From Acheta domesticus (Eukaryota; Arthropoda; Insecta; Orthoptera; Gryllidae), in assembly GCA_031308135.1 (NCBI GenBank), contig JAHLJT010009436.1, forward strand, positions 140,886,303 through 140,950,302: 64,000 nucleotides of DNA. The letters run 5' to 3'. The first letter of the stretch is position 1, and every line of letters starts with the position of its first letter. The translations under genes were made by a program, and so were the position numbers. Positions 11,421-20,098 of this stretch are shown piece after piece. A model generated the notes under the pieces. That model ran no database searches. It saw only the letters and a program-made list of their open reading frames with translations, and was not told the DNA's origin.

Positions 11421-13804
11421 AATTCCTCGTTAATTGGTTGTTAGGGAAGCGTCCTTTCCGTGGAGCGACCTCATGGCAATATTTACTGGAGGAAGTGATA
11501 AATGTAGTTAAAATTTAGGTTTTGGAGCAACAGCGACTGACAGAAACCGGCATCATTATGGAATCAGGATCATTGCGAAATCACATTTTTCCGCTATCCT
11601 TCCTTTCATCCTCTTTTTGAGGGATAGGACTTTTTTGCACATATTCTAACACATAATAGTATTGCATTTTGTGCTATTACTAGCTGAGTGAGAATCTATT
11701 AAACATCCTGAAAAAAACGAATAAAATAATTACATTTTTCCAGGAAACATTTTTTTAAAAGAAAGCATAAACTTTTTTCTTCACGAATTTTTGGCAACGA
11801 ACATCACACGTGCATTATATTATATTATATCAGATTAAAATATTTTGACACGAAATCTTGATTTCTTTATCTCACACGGCCGCTTCATTGGATTCGTGAT
11901 TAAGTCGACACAGACCGTACACTGTCACGCCAGGAGGTTTTTAGACCAGATTAGCAAAACTGCCTTATCTAGACAACCCATCCAGATTATCGTACTTCCC
12001 CATGTGTTCCTATCTCGCCCCGACAAACGCTTTACGGAGATAAAGTCGCTAATGCCGAATCTAAGTGTGTTGCTTCAGCCGTCAGGGAGTTATCGTGTTA
12101 GCCCCGTGACAGGCGAGCATCGACTGCGTAAACATGGCTTGCAGCTCGCCCGCGGGAGGATATCTGCCGGAAAAAGATGTTTGTTGTTCGAACAATCCGC
12201 TCTCTAGAGCTCAGGGCGACTGATTTTGTGGCTGCTCCTCAATATTTTTGCTTTTAATCCTTGGAAAATAATGAAATCAATGCTTTGGGGAAAATGGACA
12301 TTTCAAAAACACTTCATTCCAGTAAGAATTGTATCTGTTAACAATGAAAAGGGAAAGAATTACTTTTTATCACGGAGCAAAACGTGCCTAATCCCATCTA
12401 CTAACTCTGCTCCCTGCAAAAAATGTCGAGCTTTATTAATAGGAACATACATTATTTCAATTAATATTTATTAAGAATATTTCTTAATTCATAAGCTTGC
12501 AACTAACATTTTAAATGTCACTTTCATGAAGAAAATGACCTATGCTCTCGATTTTTTTTTCGTTGTTATGAAATGACGAGTGTACGTTTAACAGAAAAAT
12601 GGTACAGAAAAGTTTGCTTGTGGACGCTCTTATTGTGACTAAATTAGTACGTATTAACAAGAAAATATTTAAATTTATATTATCTTTCAGTAATTAGTAG
12701 AGTTGTTTTATTGATCAGACTAGTTTGATCACACAGAAATGGATTATGATGACTAGTTGAGATTGACTCTACACGAACCCGTGTTGCCTCAGATTCGAAT
12801 AGGATTAATCTAATCTTCCTATTAATCAATGTCTTTCAATCGAAAGTGAATGATTTTCAAGACCCCTTCAAAGAGGAGAACGTATTTTCTGATAATTCCA
12901 GTGCTAGATCTGCCATCTGCAGGTGACCCGCATTCGCAAAGCGAACTACTCTGCACCTCAGCCCTGTCGCGTGTTGATGAGCACAGAGGAAGGAAGTCGA
13001 GATGTAAATAAAGCACGAAACTTACATCCGGCCGTAAAATGCACTGGCGGCTTGCGTAATCGGCTTTGTGTGCGGGCCAATGTGGGTATATCCAGGAAAT
13101 TCCTGAATCACCAGTGCCAGAACGGAGGGGGAACAGCAGTTGTTTGGCCAGAAGTGCTGCTCAGTCAAAAAGCTCTGGGACGAAATGCAACTCAATAAAT
13201 TTGCTGCTCGAGGACACGCTGCCCAACCGTGTCCAAGGTTCAGTTGGAATGCTCTTTTGACGCTGTTCAAGTTTTTTCTCCATCAGTGAATTCATGTTTC
13301 GGGAACGTATGTATGAGACCATGTATGAAGAAGATCGTTATTCATACGTCCGTATCATGAATTTAGATATCTGAAAGACGGTGAGGTTAGAACAAAAAAT
13401 TAGAAGAATGAGTGTTGGACTTGACAGTTTGCGAAATTACTTCATTTGTGATATTTCATTAAACAAGTAATATTTTAGTTCTTCATAATTTATCCACATT
13501 GTCTCAGATTCAGTTTATTGTTTATGTATGGGTAAACTTGTATATTTCTAGAAATGAAATAATAGTTTGTTCACTCACAGCATAACTATTCTTTTATATG
13601 AGCTATTATGAGAATTTCTCGTTGCATGTTAACATAATTCCCTTGCATTAGTATTTCATCTTACAGCTATTCTGCACTCATATTTAACTCCCTACACATT
13701 AATATCACCCCAAACTAACTACATACTGTATATGTTAACACACACACACATGCGGAAGAATCACATCATTTCACCCTAACTAAAAGATACAGAACAAAAA
13801 ACGG
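11421..13804. other. AT-rich spacer with two more balanced patches
   Basis: Patches of mixed composition at about 11870-12210 and 12900-13260 are well kept between the two copies but show no protein domain. They could be conserved non-coding elements; this is inference. A short CA run lies near 13738-13750. Confidence 0.4.
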
Positions 13805-14350
13805 TAAACATTCACGCATGTGCCGGAAAGCTCCCTTCACGAGTTGTTGCGAGCTTATCGAGCCAACTCTCCTCCTCCAACTTTTCGCACGCAACAAATG
13901 ACGGAAGACACCGTTCCGGAACTGGACTCAACACGTGTTTGTGCAAGTCGCTCGGTTGGCTTTTTGGCGAGAGCCACCGCTTTCGTTGACGCCTCGCGGA
14001 ACAACCAACCTGCCAACCGGGCGTCGGGCGGGCGCTAGCCCTCTGTCCTTCATCGATCGATTCCCGACGATTGGACAACTGACGGGTGGGACGGGGGCGA
14101 GGGGCGGGGGGCGGGGGCGAGGGTGGGTGGTGCGTGTGGACTTTGTGACCCATATAGCCGCGCCTCATTAATTGGGGTGGGCGCGCCGCGTTACGGTCGC
14201 GCGACATGGAGCCGCGCCCGCCAGGCCGAGCCGCCTCGCGCCAGCGGCGGTGGCGCACGCACCGGCCACCGCTCGCTGCTGCGACGCAGCGAAGAATCTT
14301 GACTCCCGGGGTCGGGTCCAGCCGATCATTTGGGGGGGAACGGGCCATCG
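13805..14350. other. CpG-rich block with a TCATTAATTG motif
   Basis: GC-rich island (counterpart 43271-43815). A homeodomain-type core TCATTAATTG sits near 14164-14173 in otherwise CpG-dense DNA. An ATG at about 14205 opens a Pro/Arg-rich frame that differs between the copies, so I do not call it. Confidence 0.5.
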
Positions 14351-15099
14351 CAGAGTTTTGTTAAATAATGAACATATTTAATTTTTTTTAATTACTTTAT
14401 TTTTAGTCGCATCAACAACTAAGGTTATTAGCGACTACATTGTTTATACAATTATAATTTTATCCATAGTTATATTAACAAAAATGTCATAACATATATA
14501 TATAATTAACATTGTATGGCAACATATATTTTATGTAATACATAACTTAATTGTACAATATCATTATATTTGTTTAACCTATTTGTTATTGTATTGTATT
14601 TATATTATTTACTGTAGGTATGATACTACACAATATTATTGTTTAAACAATTACATAATTTGAACATAAATGAATATTTAACTAAGGTTTGCCAAATAAA
14701 GAAGAATAAACTAAAACTCTAAGCCTTTCGGGGGGCATGGCCCCCATGGATCCGCCAGTGGCTCAATCACATTGCGAATCCCTCCAAATGCTGGTGAAAA
14801 CATCCTTCAATACTATAATGATCAATTGTGGTAGTTATTTAATGTGTTGGTGATATTTCAGATGTTATTTTAATGGTTCTTTTTTGTTTATAATTTTGAA
14901 GTCCTTTAAACATCAAGGGCGATAGGAATATCCAAATATTATAAGACATTGTGAACACACAGTTCCTTAAACATGTTTCTGAAAATATAGTTGAAAGTTT
15001 TTTAATTTACCAAGTTCTATACAGGTAGTTTGTTGTATGCTGTAGCACGAAATCCTGCTGTCCACTAAAACTTACAAATGTAATATATCACTTAAAATT
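14351..15099. other. AT-rich spacer flanking the LTR insertion
   Basis: Very AT-rich to about 14720, then a short GC patch with GGGGGGCATGGCCCCC (14730-14745), which can fold as a 5-bp stem. The sequence resembles ends of some insect repeats, but I cannot assign it. The counterpart is 43816-44563. Confidence 0.45.
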
Positions 15100-15104
15100 G
15101 TAAT
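15100..15104. repeat. target-site duplication, left copy (GTAAT)
   Basis: GTAAT flanks the element on both sides (15100-15104 and 20094-20098) and occurs once at the empty site 44564-44568. A 5-bp duplication is typical of Ty3/Gypsy integrases. Confidence 0.95.
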
Positions 15105-15520
15105 TGTAGTATGCGGACGGCAGTTCAAAGTTGCCGCGCTAACTGCGCGGCAAAGAGCGCCGGCAGCATGTTCCCGCCTCCGGCAGCGCGCAGCACAGAG
15201 CGTCGGCATCAGGCGCGCTGAGCTTCGTCAAGCGCGCCAAGGGTGTGCTCAGAAACCAGCCACGCCTGTTACCTGGGCTCCGCGCACTGGTGAACCGGCC
15301 AATCAGGGGAAGCCGCGGGAAGCCTTGCGCGGGAGCTGGCCCAAATAAAAGGACGCCGACGGAGGATCACCGGCAGTAGAGCGCTCGGCGTGGTTTCAGC
15401 CAGATGGCATATTGTTTTTTGTATATGAAGTTTTGTGGTAACTGTACATAGCGGCCGAGTTGGCCCAGATTTTTGTAAATAAATATTCTTATGGAAAGTG
15501 AGTGTTTTTGAGTTATAACA
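15105..15520 (+). repeat. 5' LTR of the Ty3/Gypsy element
   Basis: 416 bp, TGTAGT...ATAACA. Identical by eye to the 3' LTR except for one T in the T run near 15415. It carries a CCAAT box at 15299-15303, a TATA-like ATAAAAGG at 15345-15352 and an AATAAA at 15478-15483, so promoter and polyadenylation signals are both present. GC-rich in its first 260 bp. Confidence 0.95.
15345..15352 (+). promoter_or_regulatory. TATA-like box in 5' LTR
   Basis: ATAAAAGG, 42 bp downstream of a CCAAT box. Probable core promoter of the retrotransposon; the start site is not shown by sequence alone. Confidence 0.55.
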
Positions 15521-15521
15521 G

Positions 15522-15532
15522 TGGCGACGAGT
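15522..15532 (+). other. primer-binding site of the retrotransposon
   Basis: TGGCGACGAGT begins one base after the LTR. TGG pairs with the CCA end of a tRNA. The position and TGG start are typical; I cannot name the primer tRNA. Only about 10 bases separate it from the gag start at 15543. Confidence 0.6.
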
Positions 15533-15542
15533 AAAAAGGAGA

Positions 15543-17069
15543 ATGAACGCGGAACAATTTTCACAACTGATGGCGTGTCTACAGCAGCAACAGCAGCAGC
15601 AGATGGCGATGATGGTGCAGACATTGCAGCAAGCGGCAATTTCCTCACGACCGAGCAGCCCAGCCCCGCCGTTCGCAACTTACGATGCAGCAGAGGAAAC
15701 CTGCGAAGAATATGTGGCCAGATTGGAGCAACATTTGTTATGCTATGATATTAAAGAGGAATCTCGTAAAAGAGCATTTTTTCTGGCCACAATCGGCGCA
15801 CCGTTAAATAGGTTGTTACGTAAGTTAAGCAAGGAAGAAGAGATTTCGCAGGTGTCATACGATATACTTAAACAGCGGCTGCTAGCTCATTTTTCGAGGG
15901 AGACGCATTTAGTGGCGGCACGCTACAAGTTTTATTCATCCAGAATGAAGCCAGGCCAAACGCATGCCGATTGGGCGACGGAGTTGAAGGGTTTGGCGAA
16001 GCGTTGTGCGTTTGAATGCAACACAGAGAAATCGTATGCGGAGTCATTGATACGGGACATGTTGGTAATGCATACGCCGGAAAAAGAAGTTCGGTGGGCA
16101 TTATTGCAACAAAACAACCCGTCTTTGGAAGACGCCTTAAAATTAGCAACATCGTATGAGGTAACGAAGCATACGGCGCATCAGATGACGTTAGGCGATA
16201 GAGCAGCAAGAGATGTAGAGGAAATGAGTGTACAGGAGGAAAATTGGGTAGCCAAGCCACGAAGCAGGAAGCAGCAGGAGAAGAAAAGTCCTTCCACCAG
16301 CAGAGGCAAGCTATTGAAGTCTTGTAGACAGTGTTTTATTAGTCACGACAGGAAGGTTTGCAGATTCCTCAGAGCGGAGTGCTACAAGTGCGGTAAGAAA
16401 GGGCATATTAGAGAAGTGTGCAACAGTGGTTCTGCTGAAAACAGACGACAAGAAATGGACATCGATGAGGTGAGCGGGCACGTCAGAGAAGGACGCAGCA
16501 GTGGTTATGCCGAAAGCCAGCGGCAAGAAAGAGGCATCGATGAAGGGGATGGTGATTGTATTTATTCAGTTATGCAGTATGATGACAAAAGTAAATTGTT
16601 TGTAAACTTGGAAATAGGTGGTAAATCTGTATTATTCCAGGTGGATACAGGTGCAGCAGCAACTCTAATAAGCATGACTACTTATGAGCAGCTGGGTTCT
16701 CCGCCTTGCGCCTCGCTGAACACAGTTTTTTATGGATATGCTAGACAGAGAATCAAGACGAAAGGTAAGATAAGCCTGCTAGCGAAATACAAAGCGATGG
16801 AAAGACAAGTAACACTGGTGGTTGTGGACAGTCGTGATGCGGTTAACATTCTAGGAATGGATGTTTTCACAATTTTTGGATTTACGGTTCAGGACGCGTT
16901 TGTCATTCAAACTAGCGCCCTGCCAAAGGAGGTAAAGAATGTGATAGATTTGAATTCAGAAGTTTTTTCGGAGCAATTGGGAAAATGCAAATTTTTTGAG
17001 GCGCATTTGCAGTTGAAGAAAGATGCCACCCCTAAATTTTTAAAGCACGACCTGTTCCCCTGGCAGTGA
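15543..17069 (+). CDS. gag: Gag-protease polyprotein of the Ty3/Gypsy element
   Basis: 508 residues. The N-terminus is Gln-rich (residues 14-20). A retrotransposon Gag capsid-like region follows (about 50-210), then a basic linker. Two zinc-knuckle-type motifs come next: Cys261-X2-Cys-X3-His-X4-Cys273 (non-standard spacing) and a classical CCHC at Cys280-Cys283-His288-Cys293. An acidic Gln/Arg-rich stretch of about 24 residues is present twice in tandem (about 290-335). The aspartic protease has its active-site Asp-Thr-Gly at 368-370. Gag packages the RNA and forms the particle; the protease cleaves the polyprotein. The start is the first ATG after the primer site. The frame ends at 17069, overlapping the pol frame, which lies in the -1 frame. 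Confidence 0.93.
   Translation: MNAEQFSQLMACLQQQQQQQMAMMVQTLQQAAISSRPSSPAPPFATYDAAEETCEEYVARLEQHLLCYDIKEESRKRAFFLATIGAPLNRLLRKLSKEEEISQVSYDILKQRLLAHFSRETHLVAARYKFYSSRMKPGQTHADWATELKGLAKRCAFECNTEKSYAESLIRDMLVMHTPEKEVRWALLQQNNPSLEDALKLATSYEVTKHTAHQMTLGDRAARDVEEMSVQEENWVAKPRSRKQQEKKSPSTSRGKLLKSCRQCFISHDRKVCRFLRAECYKCGKKGHIREVCNSGSAENRRQEMDIDEVSGHVREGRSSGYAESQRQERGIDEGDGDCIYSVMQYDDKSKLFVNLEIGGKSVLFQVDTGAAATLISMTTYEQLGSPPCASLNTVFYGYARQRIKTKGKISLLAKYKAMERQVTLVVVDSRDAVNILGMDVFTIFGFTVQDAFVIQTSALPKEVKNVIDLNSEVFSEQLGKCKFFEAHLQLKKDATPKFLKHDLFPWQ
17033..17045 (+). promoter_or_regulatory. gag-pol frame junction at a T run
   Basis: TAAATTTTTAAAG holds the only point where the two frames can meet: the pol frame is closed by TAA at 17033-17035. 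The run could support -1 slippage, but the zero-frame codons (AAA TTT TTA) do not form a standard X-XXY-YYZ heptamer. A single-base homopolymer error is at least as likely. Confidence 0.5.
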
Positions 17070-19681
17070 AAGATAAAGTAAAAAAGGAGATCGACAGGTT
17101 AGTAGATTTGGACGTCTTGACCCCCGTCAGTACTAGTGCATGGGCAACTCCAGTAGTCATAGTAAAAAAGAAAGACGGTAAAATTAGAATGTGCGGAGAT
17201 TTCAAGAGCACCGTTAATGCGCAACTCATGGTAGAGCAGTTCCCCATCCCCAGAGCAGAAGAGCTTTTTCAGAAGCTAGCGGGCGGGCAGAGATTTTCAA
17301 AAATAGATTTGCGGGACGCGTATCTGCAGATCCCGTTAGATGAAGAGTCTGCGAACTTATTGGTAATTAACACACCGTTCGGGCTTTACCGATACAACCG
17401 GTTGCCTTTCGGGGTCGCTTCAGCTGCGGCTATTTTCCAGCGCTGCCTGCATACGCTGACAGCCCAGGTGAAGGGCAGCGCCAACTACCTAGATGATATA
17501 GTGGTAACGGGCGAGTCGGAGGAGGAACATCTACAAAACTTGAATCTCTTATTAAAGACTTTAAATGAATGGGGCCTAAGGGTTAACTTGGATAAGTGTG
17601 ATTTTTTTAAAGAACAGATTACTTATCTAGGTCACGTGTTGGATAGCTCGGGGATCAGGCCAACCGGAGAAAACTCAACGGCGATTCAGCAGCTTCCGGT
17701 TCCTGTTAATTTGCAGCAGCTACAGTCATTTCTGGGGAAGATTAATTACTATGGCAAATTTATCAAGAACATGGCGGAAATAGCAGCACCCCTCAACGCG
17801 TTGCGTAAGAAAGGCGTAAAATGGCATTGGTCGGCAGATTGTGACAAGGCATTTCGGAGGTTGAAAGAGAATTTAATGCAGGCAGTTAAATTGGAACATT
17901 TTTTGCCAGATAGAACGACTATACTAGCTGTAGATGCATCAGAATATGGTATTGGGGCAGTCCTTTCGCAGAAGGATGCTAAGGGTGTTGAGCGGCCAAT
18001 TGCTTGTGTGTCAAAAACGTTGAATGTTCACCAGAAGAATTACTCTCAGATAGAAAAAGAAGCTTTAGCAATTGTATACGGCGTGAGAAAATTCAACGAA
18101 TACTTGTATGGGTCAAAGTTCATAATCATTACTGATCATAAGCCGTTGGTGTCTTTGTTCTCGCCACACAAGCGTATCCCAGATAATACGGCGCGTAAGA
18201 TGCAAAGGTGGGCGCTTTTCCTGTCTGATTATAGTTACAGGATACTTTACAGATCTACATATCAGCATGCTAACGCAGATGCACTATCCCGTCTTCCGCA
18301 AGGGCCGGATGCAACTTTTGACTCTGAGGACATCGCCTGTCTCCAGCTGGACCAAGCCGAAGAGGAGGCAGTATCAGGTTTTCCAGTCTCGTCATATCAA
18401 GTGGCAAAGGAAACAAAGAAGGATCCGCAGCTCAGGCAAGTGCTGTACCACGTGCAAACTGGTTGGTCCAGCGCGCATAGGCGAACCAGGGCGCTGACGG
18501 AATGGTATAAGCTCCAACACAGGCTGTCGGTTAAGGGCGGCGTATTATTACTGGCTAGCGATGAAGGAGTTAGGGTAGTGATTCCGCATAAGTTGCGACC
18601 AAAGGTATTACGCCTTTTACATGAGGGTCATTGGGGTATAGCCAGGACAAAGCAAGCAGCCCGCCGTTATTGTTATTGGCCAGGAATAACCAAAGATATA
18701 GAGGAGATGAGCAAGCATTGCGAAGCATGCCAAACTAGTCAGGCAGCGCCGAGAGCGGATTTAAGCTCATGGCCCCAACCCTGCGAGCCGTGGGACCGCA
18801 TACATGTAGATTTTGCGGGTCCTTTCTTAGGGCATATGTGGTTGTTAGTAGTGGACGCATTGTCAAATTATCCGTACGTGATGCGCATGCAACACACAAC
18901 TGCACCACATACAATAGATGCTTTGAAGAAAGTTTTCGTAACAGAAGGCCTCCCACGAGTATTGATCTCCGATAACGGCCCGCAGTTCATATCAGCGGAA
19001 TTTCAAAAATTTTGTAAAAGTAGCGGGATACAGCACATTTTGGCTCCACCGTTCCATCCTCAGTCAAATGGAGAGGTGGAAAGATTAGTGCAGACGTTCA
19101 AGTCAGCCATGCTTAAAGCAACTAGAGCGGGTGCATCAGTAGAGCAGGCGTTACTTAGCATGTTGACCACCTATAGGACGTTACCAAATATGTCAGGTAG
19201 AAGCCCCGCTCAAGTATTGCATGGTCGGCAGCCCCGTACCTTATTGTCCTTGTTATTTCCGGAAGAAGTGCCAGTGTCAACCAAAGGCGCTAAATTCAAG
19301 AGAGGAGATAAGGTACTGGTAAGAGTGTACGGAAGTAATTGTAAGTGGCAACCAGCAATAGTAACTGCAATAAGAGGAGGCAGAGTTTACGTCCTCAGGA
19401 CAGAAGATAGATCAATCTCTCGGCATCAATCACAGATTAGGAGACGGTACTACGATTCTGTAGTAGATAAGCAACAGGCGGGGGGGGCAGCGCAGAGCAG
19501 GGCAACAGAAAGTGTAATGCGTTTTCCCTTTTCAAGCCAGCAGGAGGAGCGGCCCACACTGGATTCCGGCGCAACCATCGAGGAGCCATCTCTACAGTCG
19601 CAGCAGCGGCCGGCATTGCGGAGGAGCAACCGACTGCGTCGTTTCACCCCCTACATCACAACTTCGGTGGGGAGGGTGTAG
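17036..19681 (+). CDS. pol: Pol: reverse transcriptase, RNase H, integrase
   Basis: The open frame begins at 17036 and has no ATG start; the first possible initiator is a GTG at 17066. Residues below count from that GTG. Reverse transcriptase has catalytic Asp81 and a YLDD box at 141-144. RNase H has Asp290, Glu330 and Asp357. The integrase has a His519/His522/Cys552/Cys555 zinc-binding domain and a DDE core at Asp582, Asp636 and Glu672 (the last two 35 residues apart). A basic C-terminal module follows (about 745-795). No chromodomain was seen. All key residues are intact. The frame is -1 relative to gag-protease and overlaps it by 34 bp at an AAATTTTTAAA run. Either frameshifting expresses it or one base is missing from the T run in the assembly. 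The stop codon (19679-19681) is within the first five bases of the 3' LTR. Confidence 0.95.
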   Translation: MFKARPVPLAVKDKVKKEIDRLVDLDVLTPVSTSAWATPVVIVKKKDGKIRMCGDFKSTVNAQLMVEQFPIPRAEELFQKLAGGQRFSKIDLRDAYLQIPLDEESANLLVINTPFGLYRYNRLPFGVASAAAIFQRCLHTLTAQVKGSANYLDDIVVTGESEEEHLQNLNLLLKTLNEWGLRVNLDKCDFFKEQITYLGHVLDSSGIRPTGENSTAIQQLPVPVNLQQLQSFLGKINYYGKFIKNMAEIAAPLNALRKKGVKWHWSADCDKAFRRLKENLMQAVKLEHFLPDRTTILAVDASEYGIGAVLSQKDAKGVERPIACVSKTLNVHQKNYSQIEKEALAIVYGVRKFNEYLYGSKFIIITDHKPLVSLFSPHKRIPDNTARKMQRWALFLSDYSYRILYRSTYQHANADALSRLPQGPDATFDSEDIACLQLDQAEEEAVSGFPVSSYQVAKETKKDPQLRQVLYHVQTGWSSAHRRTRALTEWYKLQHRLSVKGGVLLLASDEGVRVVIPHKLRPKVLRLLHEGHWGIARTKQAARRYCYWPGITKDIEEMSKHCEACQTSQAAPRADLSSWPQPCEPWDRIHVDFAGPFLGHMWLLVVDALSNYPYVMRMQHTTAPHTIDALKKVFVTEGLPRVLISDNGPQFISAEFQKFCKSSGIQHILAPPFHPQSNGEVERLVQTFKSAMLKATRAGASVEQALLSMLTTYRTLPNMSGRSPAQVLHGRQPRTLLSLLFPEEVPVSTKGAKFKRGDKVLVRVYGSNCKWQPAIVTAIRGGRVYVLRTEDRSISRHQSQIRRRYYDSVVDKQQAGGAAQSRATESVMRFPFSSQQEERPTLDSGATIEEPSLQSQQRPALRRSNRLRRFTPYITTSVGRV
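19666..19676 (+). other. polypurine tract
   Basis: GGTGGGGAGGG, purine-rich but for one T, directly abuts the 3' LTR. This is the expected primer for plus-strand DNA synthesis. Confidence 0.8.
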
Positions 19682-20093
19682 TATGCGGACGGCAGTTCAA
19701 AGTTGCCGCGCTAACTGCGCGGCAAAGAGCGCCGGCAGCATGTTCCCGCCTCCGGCAGCGCGCAGCACAGAGCGTCGGCATCAGGCGCGCTGAGCTTCGT
19801 CAAGCGCGCCAAGGGTGTGCTCAGAAACCAGCCACGCCTGTTACCTGGGCTCCGCGCACTGGTGAACCGGCCAATCAGGGGAAGCCGCGGGAAGCCTTGC
19901 GCGGGAGCTGGCCCAAATAAAAGGACGCCGACGGAGGATCACCGGCAGTAGAGCGCTCGGCGTGGTTTCAGCCAGATGGCATATTGTTTTTTTGTATATG
20001 AAGTTTTGTGGTAACTGTACATAGCGGCCGAGTTGGCCCAGATTTTTGTAAATAAATATTCTTATGGAAAGTGAGTGTTTTTGAGTTATAACA
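19677..20093 (+). repeat. 3' LTR of the Ty3/Gypsy element
   Basis: 417 bp, identical to the 5' LTR apart from one extra T in the run near 19992. Its poly(A) signal AATAAA is at 20051-20056. The first five bases (TGTAG) include the pol stop codon. Confidence 0.95.
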
Positions 20094-20098
20094 GTAAT
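20094..20098. repeat. target-site duplication, right copy (GTAAT)
   Basis: Second copy of the 5-bp target site; the host sequence resumes here and matches copy 2 from 44564 onward. Confidence 0.95.

Larger units (their letters stand above)
15105..20093 (+). mobile_element. complete Ty3/Gypsy LTR retrotransposon, K02A2.6-like
   Basis: A 4989-bp element with LTRs of 416 and 417 bp that start TG and end CA, a 5-bp target duplication, primer-binding and polypurine sites, and two frames: gag-protease and RT-RNase H-integrase. The domain order (protease, RT, RNase H, integrase) defines Ty3/Gypsy. There is no env and no room for one, since the pol stop lies inside the 3' LTR. The LTRs differ only by one T in a T run (6 versus 7), so the insertion is very young. 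The allelic contig lacks it, so it is probably heterozygous. Assignment to the K02A2.6-like (Mag-related) group is from general protein resemblance and less certain. Confidence 0.95.

Noticed and set aside
19682..20093. A hidden env gene in the retrotransposon
   Set aside because: Pol ends inside the LTR, so there is no sequence available for a further gene.
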